Source: Cristatella mucedo (taxonomy: Eukaryota > Bryozoa > Phylactolaemata > Cristatellidae). Taken from it: a DNA stretch of 62,000 nucleotides. The DNA lies in assembly GCA_009760855.2 (NCBI GenBank), contig WPIO01000076.1, positions 1-62,000 on the forward strand, read 5' to 3'. The position numbers were made by a program, and so were the translations under genes. The stretch's first letter is position 1; every line of letters begins with the position of its first letter. This document shows, one piece after another, positions 34,181 through 46,352 of the stretch. The notes beneath the pieces were generated by a model, which was not told the origin of the DNA, made no database searches, and was given only the letters and a program-made list of their open reading frames with translations.

Positions 34181-37179
34181 AATAATAACATCTCTTCCAA
34201 TAACTTGATAAACAAGACAAAGCCAAACGAACTGAGCAAGTTCCACTTTAGCTTTTAGAAGCCAAATGAACGACTCACATTATTTAACTGGACACTAGTA
34301 AAAGGTATGCTTTATCAAAAGAGGCTTGACCAATACCATATCCACTTGAGATTCGTTGATTGGTTGGTTCGTAATGCGATCGACTAACATTTTTTTTTCG
34401 TGCAGGTACGTCGGCACATAAATGTGCAAATGTACGAGCTTGAAAACGCAAGTGTAAGCGAAGCTTAGGTATAAATTCTTGTACATCACTTGTCTTCTTG
34501 GGTGGCTATTCAATTTGAGAAATATAGCTAACTAAATTATAAAGTTGTGGCTTGTCCATGGACCAATAAAACCTTAAGTTGCTTTGTACATGCATCACAA
34601 GGTCATAACATACAAAAACATAAACCCAATTTGAGGCTGAACAATCGGCCAGGTAAAGCATGCAATCGATTGTCCACACAAATGTAGCCAGCCGTGGCGT
34701 CTACTTTATACTTGCCCTGCCGATCTCTCCCAGAAGTACATTGGTCATGCAACCCGTTTATCGTCACACCAGATGTTCAGTTGTGCAACAAACTATCGAC
34801 CGATGTTCATAACAAATGGGATTAGCTAAGGCCCTACACGAACACGAAATCATTCTTTGAAAATGAACCAAAATTTCATTTCATTTATAAAAATAGTGTA
34901 ACAAATTCATCAGGTATTCATGTTACTACATAATTCAGTATTGTATCAGTGATTGTTCCAGCTAAGATTTGTCTGTTAGGTAACCACTAATGTAGTAAGT
35001 TACTTCCTGATCACCTCAAGAGAGCTTAAACAATCAGTTTATAATCACAGAGTGCTCATGCTGGATGGTTTTATAAACATGCTAGCCCCACTGTTGTAAT
35101 ACTACCTTTGTAATGTTATCGTGACGAAGTCAAAGCTGGCACGAGTCAAGTTATCTACGAGGGTTTAATATGCGGAGCACATTATGGATTTTATATTGAT
35201 GCATTTTATAGGTTTCTATCTTTCGAATAATTTTTTATATCGCTGAGTACGAAGGCAATTTAATCGATCTCATTAGACCAGCTTGTCTTAGTGATTTAAT
35301 GCAGATTTGAATATCCTTATTTGTGCAATCACCTGATAGATCGAGCTCGTGTGCATGAGTGCTAACTGATAAGTGACTTTCTGTAAGGTCACCTGGTCTT
35401 GTACTTAGTATCATGAGCTTCAAAAAAATTTGGCTTATCTTTTAATTATGGCATATCAAAATAAAGTGAGAGCCAGGTTGTTCGTTGGCACCTAAAACAC
35501 ATTACACAATTTCGAAAACAAAATTACATGGGTCCAATCGGCTGAGATATAACTGCTGTCGAAGGCTAACAGGTGTGGGATTAAATCACCTGCAGTATTT
35601 GCAAGGCAGCTTTGTAAATCCTTACACACGTTTAGGAGGTAGAGTTGCAGCGAGCAGCTGCTCAAAACTTCTTATTAAGCAAGAAATACCTTGGGCTAGA
35701 ATTGGTTGTGGTTAGGTATTTCTTAAATGGCGGCTCTGTCACTAAGCCAACTGGGTCGGGTCATTGGAGCCACCTGTTTGATTTTGAGCACGACTAATTT
35801 AGACTTACAATGTAGCCGAATATTGTATGACATATGAATTTATATTACCCATATGAAAGGTAGCTGCAGGTCTCACTAGGCATATTAAACAAGTTTGATG
35901 GGTACTAACGATGCTTCTACTAATGTCTCTGCTAATTTGCCCATCGTAGTTGGCGAAAAGGATACTTGCCCTTCTAAAACTGAAGTAAGGTGCACTATTT
36001 TTGCAGTCTTCAGCACCAACAAAAACGATAGGTCATTAATTTAATCCCATTTTTTTCAAAGTTATAGTAAGCACAGTACACTTGCAGGCAACTTAAACAA
36101 AAGTATGCTTCAATGTCATATAAAAACCTGCCTGTGATGAGATATTTTTTTACACCATATAGATAGTTAAACCGTGAAAGTCAAAATAAAATGTTGTTAT
36201 GATACTTTTTCAATAGCTTGTGAGAAGCTTTATTAAATTGTTTGTGCACCAAGAATTAAATAAAGTGTTTGTTTTTGCAAGATTAATGCTCGCTGCAGAA
36301 TGGGACCTATTATTGCGACATGAGAGTATGAGACCTAAGTAAAATATACTTTGTATTTACTGAGGATACTCGCACTAATCATTCGATTTTGCTTCCTTTG
36401 CAGCAAATGTAAGGAGCTTGAAGAAAGTGAGTTCAGTGAATTAGCATTATTAAGTGTAGTTTTAATATCGGCTATTTTTTTACAACCTTTAATTTTCCTT
36501 ACGACACTTTTAATCTAGAGAACAAGGAGCAAGGATTAAGGTTTGATATTTGGAGATTAGGGTCGTGATAAGATCGAACTGAAATTACTGTTATTACCAT
36601 AGTGTAATAAGAAAACTCCAAAAACTATATTACTAGACTACTATAAGAGTACAGACTATGCTAAGAAATACTATTCTGTTTCAACCAAGGATTCCACAAT
36701 AGAAGAGGAGATCAAATTGGCTCTACAAAACCAGTTCGTGGGGCAGTACGATAGTAAGCACACCATCATCCGTCCACTGCCAACTAACAGGCTGGTCTTC
36801 CAAAAGGCCTTGTTGCCGATGCTGTTAGCTTACGTTGTGAAAGGGGCTTCGTGATTAGGCGCGTTTTTCAAATGAAAGACGTTTCGCATAGCCATCATAA
36901 AACTCTCGGAAAATATGCTTTAATGCTACCGAATAATGTATTTTTAACCATATTCATACTTTCCTCCAGGAGTTACGCCAGTAAAATAACTATTTTGGTA
37001 AGTTTCAGTGATATACTAAAATATGTGCTTCATCTGACGAAAAATATATACACATATAATATAAACACACATACAAACACACACACACACAAATATATTT
37101 GAATATACACATTGTCTAATTAAACTGGTATTTGTCCTAAATTGACAGCTGTTAGTAAATCCAACTTGGTTCGGCCGTA
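34181..37179. other. Duplicate of 19,426-22,429; no gene
   Basis: This stretch repeats copy 1, including the LINE-A tail scrap (about 36,385-36,455) and a ca-rich microsatellite (37,063-37,095). Confidence 0.6.
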
Positions 37180-37577
37180 GCGAGTCCGTTGGTTTTATCC
37201 TCACTAAATATAAGACGTTCGATGCCATCAATATATGGACGTCGTGAGTCCATGCAGCCAGGAGCTCATGGAATTCGACTTGCTGGAAGGCTAGGAGGAA
37301 TCACAGCAAATATACAGCTGAGTGCCATCTGCATAGACGTGCAACTCTTCCTTGTGCCTGGCAAGTACTTCCGCGATAAGGACATTAAACCATTACAAGA
37401 CCAGGAAAAAGCACGTTCCCCTAGGTACCTAATGGTTCAGAGATTCCTCGGAGGATCTTTGTCTATTTATATCAGTAGAGTGTCCCACTGGGATTACATA
37501 ATTACAACAATTCGCTTGCATAGCTCCCTAAGACTACTTAACTTTATGCAGGGCCTTCACGTATGCCACGAGGGTCA
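37180..37577 (-). mobile_element. LINE-C remnant, duplicate
   Basis: This is a duplicate of the 3' part of the LINE-C remnant at 22.4 kb, with Y-A-D-G again on the minus strand near 37,313-37,340. Motif A lies beyond the fold-back breakpoint and is absent. Confidence 0.6.
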
Positions 37578-37915
37578 TATATAATTTGAGATGTAAACCT
37601 CAACCAATTGCATAAGAATTCTGTAGTGACTCTTTCCAATAAAAATTAAGCAGTAATATCTGAAAACCCTTAACTATGTGGTTATATAGCGCCACACAGA
37701 CTTAAGTCTGGACGTGCATTAACACTCACATCTACGCATGTACATGCCTATACACATTCAAGCTATACCGTCCTTGGGTGAGGAATCGTAAGCTGATCTA
37801 CCAAACTAAGCAGAGTGCTTTGCTGATTTTAGCATTCGTGCATATTTGTCGGGTTTTTATACTGACGATTGCAGCAGGTCAGCGATGAGTTTTTGCTTCC
37901 ATCCCTTGTGAAGTT

Positions 37916-38837
37916 GAAGAAATTAAATAAGGCAAGTCTATGTTGCAAGCCAAATACAAACAGTGGATTTGCAAACAAAGCCGCACAATACTAGTTCAAT
38001 ATATGGTAGAATCTTATTTGATCGGTAAATACGGTAGGATTAGAGTCAATGAGTTAAGCGCTGACGAATAATTCTAGGTTAGCTTCACGTTTTTTCTCTT
38101 CAAAATCGGGGCCAACTGCAAATTTACCTTTCTGTAATCTGTGCTTTTTACAGTCATTCATAGCAACACACTGCTGCCATTCACATGCCTGAGCTCGAAG
38201 CTAATGCAGTTAATCTATTCAGCATGCCTTCTGAATTGAAAATGTATGAGGAGTACAATTACTGTTATGCCGCTTCACGTTTTTACAAATCGCTAAGACG
38301 ATAATATGGTTGCAAGTTATATCTGCTAGACGAATTGTGTTGTAAAGCAGCGTTAATTATTTATAGATCGTCGTGCTCAACTTCACCTTAAAGGATATTC
38401 TTACGTTAGCTGCTCATTGATATCATCGCTCTAAATTATTACTACGTTCTTTGATTCAGACAGTTAAGGGCCAGTATCAGTGGTGAGCTGAAAAGAAGAG
38501 AGTTCCGTATTAATGCCTTATTACTGTTAGCAGCATATTCTTGTGCCTGACATAGCAGATATGGAAGAGAGTGTTCCCTTTCAATCCATAATTGTAATTA
38601 AGGCTGGTTTCTGCTTCAACGGATTCGTTAACGACTACACGTGTGTGCAATGGCATATGTGTTTAGAACTTAAACGACAATGCAGTCAGAAATAAGAAAT
38701 TCTGTTAGGCCCCTAAACGTTTATCCATCAAACCGTGAAGTGACAGTTAAGGAGGTAGATTATTTCTAATTTATCATGACAGTTGTTTCTTCTAGCCGCC
38801 TAAAGCAGCATGTAAAAGAATACTAGAGAGCTGCTGA
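37916..38837 (-). repeat. Old inverted relative of 13.0-14.15 kb
   Basis: The reverse strand aligns with 13,010-14,150 at clearly lower identity than the main arms. Shared strings include agtggatttgca near 37,970, gcagcac/ctgctgccat near 38,170 and gacagttgtttctt near 38,780. It fills the place where the left arm has 19,553-23,905. Confidence 0.65.
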
Positions 38838-38984
38838 TAAGGCATACCTTTTAGTAGTGGCCAGTTAAATAATGTGCTTCTTTCATTTGGCTTCTAAAAG
38901 CTAAAGTGGAACTTGCTCAGTTCGTTTGGCTATGTCTTGCTCATCATGTTATTGGAAGAGATGTTTTCTTACTGTGTAACTTAC

Positions 38985-39656
38985 TGCTTGCTTGTCTACA
39001 GCACATGCAATCAGGCACTCACAGCTGGTGCAAAACTCTACAGCTAGACTCGCCTCTCGTGAGCGTCTCAGTTGCCTCATCCCACTACTTCTCACCAATA
39101 TGCACTACCTTCTAGTTAAGGCACGGATCGATTTGAGGTTTTTCAGCTCACTTTTAGTTTCCTTCATTATTTGTCTCCGGCCTACCCGCCAGATCTTCTC
39201 CATTGCCAGGTCAAGCATCGTACCACACTCGCTTTTACGGAAACTGTTTGCCTATACATCGTACGAACCTTAAATCACTTGGAGACCACGCCTTAAAGTC
39301 ATACTCTTTCCAAGCCTGAAACTCTCTCCTGATTTCCGTCTCGACATCCCCTTACTTCACCACCTGAAAAAGAAATTGAAAGCGCCGCTATTTCTGAATT
39401 AATTTAGAGGGTCCCTGTGATTTGTCTTTTATTAGCTTATACATGCTGACTCTGTTGAATTTGACCAATAACCACACTGGTATGCTGACCCTGTACACGT
39501 TACCCGTAACCATGCTGTTGATGTCGATCAACAAGAAAGAGAGTTCCACTCATCATTCGATCCCGTTTACTTAGCAGCAAATGTGGATCAAAAGATATTG
39601 AGTTCTCTAAGGGGGCTTTGTCATTTGTAATATTATTATTAATATTATTATTACCA
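38985..39656 (+). mobile_element. LINE-A C-terminal remnant, copy A3b
   Basis: This is the inverted partner of 18,746-19,425. The plus strand encodes the same C-terminus and ends in an att-rich tail near 39,656. Confidence 0.75.
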
Positions 39657-40139
39657 CTTAGAAATAAACCCCTGAAGTAAGTTTTCTGGGTTTGGCGATT
39701 TTAAAGACTCATTTAATGCGAACTGAAAGTATTGACGCATACAATTGCAAGAAACGTTTTGCTATAATACTTTGCTCCCTTCATAAGTTTAGTTTAATTT
39801 GCATTGTAATACTGAAATTTAGAGAGCACTAGTGTTTTTACATGAAAAATCAATATTTCGGGGTCAGTTCAGTGACTTTTTCCAACTGGATATTGGTGCC
39901 TACACTCATTAAAAACAAAGTACAGAAATTTCAAAAGCTGATGCTCTTATCGCAATTATAAACGTTTAATCTATTCTCTATATATTGGATGTATAAACTA
40001 ATCAATATACCACTGGATTTAGTTTGTCCACGCGATTCGTTGTTTATGTGGTTATGCTTGCTGACACGGTAGCACTGCATGGTACCCTGTTAGTGAGCAG
40101 TGCCACGATGACATTGGCATCTAAGCTTCAAACGGGCAG

Positions 40140-40345
40140 CTCTTCCGACTACTATGAGTATGAAGCTGGTGTGTGGCCGTTGGGTGGGGCTTGTGAACAT
40201 GCCCTGGACGCAGAGCTCATGGTACCTGACACATCATTTCTGGAAGAAGTCGTGAGGCCGTTATCCTAATCAGTTTCCATCAGCAAGCTATCAAATTTCT
40301 AATGGCTGAATCAGGCGATAGCCGAGAGTTGAATTTGGAAAAGCT
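40140..40345 (+). repeat. Module M, copy 6 of 8
   Basis: This is the inverted partner of the 18-kb copy. It is preceded on the same strand by a LINE-A 3' UTR scrap (40,020-40,080). Confidence 0.65.
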
Positions 40346-40446
40346 GGTACTTCTTAAATCATTTTCGTCGTCACATGGTGTTGCTTACATTGAGCTTCGA
40401 AATTGAAATTGCACTTCTTTGCTGAGGGTTTATTAAAAATAACGAT

Positions 40447-42585
40447 GCACTCGATAAAGCACCCTCACAGAACCTAGTCTCTTTCTTTGTGCTTTACGTT
40501 TGCTGCAAAGAGAAACACGATTGAAAGGTGAGTATAATCATGCTTGATAAACGACACGAATAACATGATTAGGGTTGACGTGCACAGGGTTTGCATGCAC
40601 ATGCGGTTAGTAGTAGCATGCACAGTGTCAGCAAGCGTAAGCACGTAAAGGACAAATCACAGGGGCCCACTGAATGCTGTCCCAAACAAATGTGTTTTTC
40701 GTTCTTTTTAAATGTGTTCAAGTTAGGGTATGTTCTGACGCAAGACGGACGGGGGGGGTACAGGCTTTAGGAGCATATGAACGTAATTTACGGTCTACAA
40801 TGGATTTAAAGTTTGCATGTGGAATCGGTATACTGTTAGTATCCGAAAAGCAGGTGGTAATGACGCTTGGCCTTGTAGGGCAGCAGATCGCAGAGATTAG
40901 CTGGAGCCAAAGAAAGAGGTGGCCTAAAAGTGAGCGACAAAACCTCGATGTCGATCCGTTGCTTGACTGGTAGCCATTGCAGTTCAGTGAGAATGGGAAT
41001 GATGAGGCAACGACGAAGCTAACGCAAGAAAAGTCCAGCAATGTAGTTTTGCACTAGCTGTAATCGCTTGATCGCACATGTAGGTAGTCCAGAAAGGAAT
41101 GAGTTAAAGAAGTCAAGACGGGATGTCATAAATGCATAGACCATCTTAGACGTGGTAACCTTATCTGAAGAAGCCCGAATTTTGACAATGATATGTAGTT
41201 CAAAGTGGACCGACTTGACTGTGGTGCTGATGTGGTCGTCTAGTGAGATGTCGCTTTGGAACATGACAATAAGATTTCTAGCTGATTCAACGAGAGATAT
41301 GCTGTCAGAACCCATTTTGAGCGTCAGCCTTTTCAATTTCTGAATCACACTGAGTTTGCCAATACCTAGCAAGTTAGTTTTATAATCGTTTAGTTTTAGA
41401 AAATTTGCCACTATCCATCTGTGGTTTTCATCAATACATGCTGCAAGTTAGCTGAGAAAATTCGTGGTGCTCAAAAGCTGGGAGGGATAAAAGAAAAAGT
41501 CCAACTGAGCTTCACCTCTATAGAAGTGAAAGCCTAGATTGTTCAGGGCAATCACATCAAACAAGGGAGAGTATTAACCGTGAAAGTAACCGTACCTAGC
41601 ACAGAGCCCTGAGGTAACCCATATTGAAGATGTACCTCGGAATATCTTGGTTCATTCACGTCAATACTCTGGAGACTTCCATAAGATAGGACCTGAACGT
41701 TTGCAGAGCAGTGCCAGTGATGCTAAGGCGATATTAGAGGTGGTCTAGAAGAACCGTAAGATCGATAGCATCAAACACTGCCGAAAGATCGAGCAAAATA
41801 AGCAGGGACACTCTACCTACATTTGCTTTTCTTGGTAGGTCATTGTACTGCCTAAGCATTGCTGACTCTGTGGACTGATTAGCTCTGAAGCCAGACTGGA
41901 ACTTACTAGCCAGGTTTGAAGTTTTAATATATGAGTTCAGCTGGTCCACCCAACCTGTTCCAATGTATTTAATAGGCATGGTAAAAGGGAGACCGGGCCA
42001 CAGTTGCTCAATGTCTCTAGGTCTAGTGTTGATTTCGCGAGAAGTGGCCTGACAATAGCTTTTTAGATAACTGCTGGGATATGACCTGAGGCTCGTGAAA
42101 TATTAATGATGTTAGTTATGCATGGCAGCAGCAGATCAATACAACGTAGGAGCAGGACAGTGGGAACAGGGTCCAGAGGACTTGCTGTCTTTTTGGATTT
42201 GGATATGAACTTCAGGACGAGATCACTAGTGAACTGCTGAAATATAGACATTGAGGTGCATTCAGGAATCGGGGAACAACCATTTTAGGGGCGATACTGT
42301 CGTCGCAGGGATGGAATCCTTGATGCCGTCTATCTTCTTCCCAAAGAATCGAGTGAAGCGATCGGCTGAATCATCACAAGAATCATCAGGTTAGCAGCTA
42401 ATCCGAAAGCGGTTGAGAAGACGGTTGATCGTCGACATCAGCATTTTTGGATTGTGCATCTGTGATTTAACAATATCGTTATAGAAGCTAGGCTTGGCCT
42501 CTGCTTCGATTGATTCATGCGACCTATAGTAGTCTTCATATTCCTGTCTATTGACAGTAAGTCCTAATCTTTTATATGCTGGTTT
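40447..42585 (-). mobile_element. LINE-A retrotransposon (dead), copy A3
   Basis: This is the inverted partner of A1 with the same 5' extent, the same Y-R-G-E lesion (41,508-41,522 minus) and the same 3' end. It gives the third example of this single dead element. Confidence 0.85.
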
Positions 42586-44559
42586 TGGTTTTCGCTACTA
42601 CATTTTGTAAAGAGCATACTGTCACGGTTAAACGAAGACATGTGTAAGATTTAAATGTGCTAGGGTTTAAGCTGTATTAGTTATTCTGATATAAAGTCAT
42701 CCTTATAGCAGAAAAAAACGATAAAAAAATATTTGCTTTTATTATTGGAAAAAAGTATGCTTATCTGCATTTGAAATTTCTTGTTGCACAGTGGATTTTA
42801 AACATTTGGTTGAATGTAGAAAATACCCTAATCTCATTGCAAGTAAAGCACGTCTACAAAATATGATCGACCATAAGTAAGTACCACGCGACAGTTGAAT
42901 ATACTGCGACCCGTGCTTCTCAAGCGAACTTATTTGACACGTTTGATGTAATGGTAGAGATTTTATGCAGCTTATCTATTAATCTGGTAAAATTGGTTCA
43001 CTGGCAACAGACGCTGTGTTTACAAGTCCATTTGTGGTCAGTAGACTGAACATTATATCGTATAACCTTGCTCATTAGGTGTCATAAGCTTTCCATGCGT
43101 CTATTCTGTTTGGTCGATCATAAATGGATGTAGCCATAGACGAGACTCAAAGTAATAAGCATCTCATAAAATTCATCCTATTGGCAATCTTTTGGGCCCT
43201 TTCTTGTAAGCTAGGTAGTAAACACATCTGTTTTGCAATGGGGTAAAGGTCAACCTGAACTACAAGTTATTGATGTCATCATCGAGATCTATTGCATGTT
43301 TGACATACAAACAATTCAATTTCTGCCTATCCCTAAATCCCTAAATATCCCTTATAATATTTCCTAATAAAAGTGCTTACTTCAGTAATAATTCAAAGTA
43401 CTTCTCAACTTGTAAACTTGGTTAGCAAAACAGTGCAGAGCTAAAATAAAACGTTCTGCAGTATCAGAACACAAGTCGTCCAGCTTACCTCACTATCTTT
43501 GTTCGCAAGAAATAATCATTACCCATCAAGTAGTAGAGGTATTTAGTACTTGGGAGCTTAACGTTGGCTCCACTAATATCGGGATACAACAGCTAAGCTG
43601 AAAATGCCTTTCCTGTTATCTCGTATCGTGTTGCCTAACTAAGAACTCAACGGTATTCCTTCTTCTACAAGGAGACAACTAAAGTTAGCAAGCTAGCTAT
43701 TATTAGAGCTTTTTCATGTTTCTTTTTTATGTAATACTGTTAATTCCTTCTCTAAAATAAGACGTCATGTGTCTCGTGTGTTTTTTAATTAAAAAAAGCT
43801 TTTGCGTTTTCCTTTCAGAGCAGACGTGAAAGGTTATGAACCTTGAAGCATTGGTGAGAAGATTTTATCAATTGTAATTTTAGGGAACCAGCTGTGTATA
43901 TAGGAATGTTAAGCAGCATTCAAATTTAGAAGCTCGGATAAATAAATTGGTCATAATCAAGCTGTGATTCCGTTTAAACATGCGTCCGTAAAAAAAATAA
44001 AGTGACTGTTAAAAGAATAGATGATTTTTAATTTGTCGTGACAGTTGTTTCTTCGAGTCGGCCAATGCAGCCTGTCAATGCAAATTCTGGATCTGCTGAC
44101 TGGGCATTCATTTTAGTATAGTTCAGTCCAGTTATACGTGTCTTTCATCAGGCTCATAAATGTTGAAGTGTAACTTTCTCACATAATCGGGCAACTACTT
44201 GTTGAACAAATTATTGTCAGTTATCTAATAATCATTGAAGTGTGAACCAACGAACTAAATTTTTTCTTGTTTCAGCAATTAAATAGATACATCTTTCATG
44301 CTAATTGAAAGTATTGATGCCTCACAATTTATGAGAAATTTTGCTATAACACATTAAGGGCTTCACAATTTCAGTTTTAAGTACGTACTGATACGGAAAT
44401 TTAGAGAGTAACTCTGTTTCTAGCCTGAAATTTATACCTCGGAGCCACTGTAGTGATTGTTTCCAACTGGCTCACGATGCCTGCATTCGTTAACAACTAA
44501 GTAGAGAAATTTCAAAAGCCTATATGCTAATCACAATTACTAAATTTGATTCTATTTTG
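42586..44559. other. Arm sequence with private insertion and deletion
   Basis: This is the partner of left 15.8-12.5 kb. A 358-bp segment at 43,266-43,623 is absent from the left. At about 43,975 the sequence jumps across left 13,108-14,776. I find no gene. Confidence 0.6.
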
Positions 44560-44835
44560 CATTTTTTTTAATATTAAATGCATCCATTTATGACAGGATT
44601 TAGTCTGTCCCTGAGATTCGTCCTTTACGGGCTTAAGCTCGCTGACACTGTTGCATACTTCTACTAACAACACTTGCATGCTAACCCGCTGGGCGTCACC
44701 TCTAACCATAATATTCTTGATTTTTATTGAGAATGCTACCACAACTGATTCGATCGTGTTTCGTTTGCAGTAACTGTAAAGCAAATCTTAAGAGCCGCCG
44801 TTTCCTGACGTCGCTTTATCGAATGAACTATTATT
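44560..44835 (+). mobile_element. LINE-A 3' UTR remnant, right arm
   Basis: This is the inverted partner of 12,236-12,510, with stem-loop arms (taaagc, gctttatc) and a short att tail near 44,830. Confidence 0.75.
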
Positions 44836-44934
44836 ATAATTATCGCACAACGTCATGCCAAGGTGGAAATTGCATTTGACTTTGTTCCTCCGTTTCTTTT
44901 ACCACATTGATTTCTCAGTATCTAAATTACTTTT

Positions 44935-45140
44935 TTTTTGGCAAGCTATCAGTTTTTGGAGGTTTGGCTTGTGATTATGCAGTTGAAGCAGTTTTGACGG
45001 TACCTGGGGCAACATTTCTGGGAAGAAGTCGTGAAGTCCTTTCCACGACGAATGCTATCGAACCGGAGGTCAAAATAGCCGTGGCGGTATCACGTGATAG
45101 CCAGGTGGAGGGTTTTGCAAATGCTAGTGCTTGATGAGAC
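44935..45140 (+). repeat. Module M, copy 7 of 8
   Basis: This is the inverted partner of the copy at 12 kb, lying just downstream of the LINE-A tail. The following 550 bases (45,141-45,692) hold nothing recognisable. Confidence 0.65.
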
Positions 45141-45692
45141 ATCCTGACGTGTATTGCCTAAGTGAAGTTTCAAAATATAATTACACTTTTTTGAAAACAT
45201 CTTTCTTGGACTAAACTTTTCGCTGCATGCATGTATCAAACATCATCCCTGCATGGCAAAACGTCTCACAAACCAAACTTATAATGTATTGTAAACTAAG
45301 AGTTAGCAGCAGCGACATTGATCCCAGTGCAGCCACCCCCGTTAATATGCTGCCGTGTAAATCAATAATGCTTCCGAGTATCGGAGACACGGTCGCTTAC
45401 CTTAAGAATGCAGCTCATAGAAGTCTTACAAAAAAACTAGGATAGGTACCAGATACATACTTGCCATAATGCACACGTTAGTCTTGTCTACGTTATTACT
45501 CCCGTAATCGGTTAACGTGTAGAAAAATCAATCTGTAGCCTCAAGCGGAATTCTTGGAACACTGTCGTGCAGAGCTTAAACGTCGCTTTATTGGCAGTAC
45601 ATTATTTTCACATATTACCCGAGACGAGATTGAAAATACGACTTGTGCTTACATTTTAGTAGCCATCCTTATTATTAGGAAATGTTCTACAT

Positions 45693-45876
45693 CAGTAGTT
45701 ATCAACCTTTCTAATGCCGCGACCCTTTAACACAGTTTCTCATGTCGTAGTGACCACCAACCATGAAATTGTTGTATGGAAAATGTAACAATGCGTTTTT
45801 CCATAGTCTTCCTCGACCTCCTAAAACGGTCGCTTGACGCCAAAAGGGCTCGAGACCCACAGGTCGAGAGCCACTG
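45693..45876. mobile_element. SPIN-like non-autonomous hAT element, right copy
   Basis: This is the inverted partner of 11,207-11,390, the same length (184 bp), beginning cagtagttatcaacc and ending gtcgagagccactg. It shares ttctaatgccgcgaccct-type sequence with SPIN. It was present before the arms duplicated. Confidence 0.75.
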
Positions 45877-46344
45877 CATCATTCAGGTTCACCTGTGGAA
45901 TAGAAGCTTCCTATCAATTTTTATCAAGGCCCACTTCATGACACTACAAGAAAAACTGGTTTCTGACATTAACTGATGGAAATAGAATGGTTAGTAATTG
46001 TTGGAAAAGCTGTCATACTGGCTGGACTTCTGTTTACTTGCACCTCTACACACCATTTCAGCATACGAAGTGTTGCTCTATGCTAAATATATTTACAAGA
46101 ACGTTCGTTTTAACGAGCACTCAAACTTGGACAGCCAGATAAACCGTCACATTACTCGACAGATGGATCAATTACCATAAGCTTTTGACGGTCTATACCT
46201 CAGGCTATCACGTTAAAAGCCGTGAGCATTCTGGATTTAGTTTATGTAGACCCTTTTGGATACGGGCTTAATTTCTTTTTCAAGGACGTATTTGTAATTT
46301 ACCTTTAAAACCGCCTCCGAAGCTATTCCATAACTAATGCATCA

Positions 46345-46352
46345 GTTGAAAG
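46345..46352 (+). repeat. hAT target-site duplication, left
   Basis: The eight bases gttgaaag differ by one base from the right duplicate gttgagag (49,566-49,573). The empty site in the other arm reads gttgagag, so the left duplicate has mutated since insertion. Confidence 0.9.

Larger units (their letters stand above)
30855..37577 (+). repeat. Segmental duplication, copy 2 (direct)
   Basis: This is the direct copy of 16,113-22,827. Its left edge abuts unit C exactly: unit C is shared with 57.9 kb up to 30,850 and the LINE-A match begins at 30,855. Its right edge at 37,577 abuts sequence inverted relative to 24,243-23,905, forming a fold-back junction. Everything inside is retroelement remnant or unrecognised sequence. 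Confidence 0.9.
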
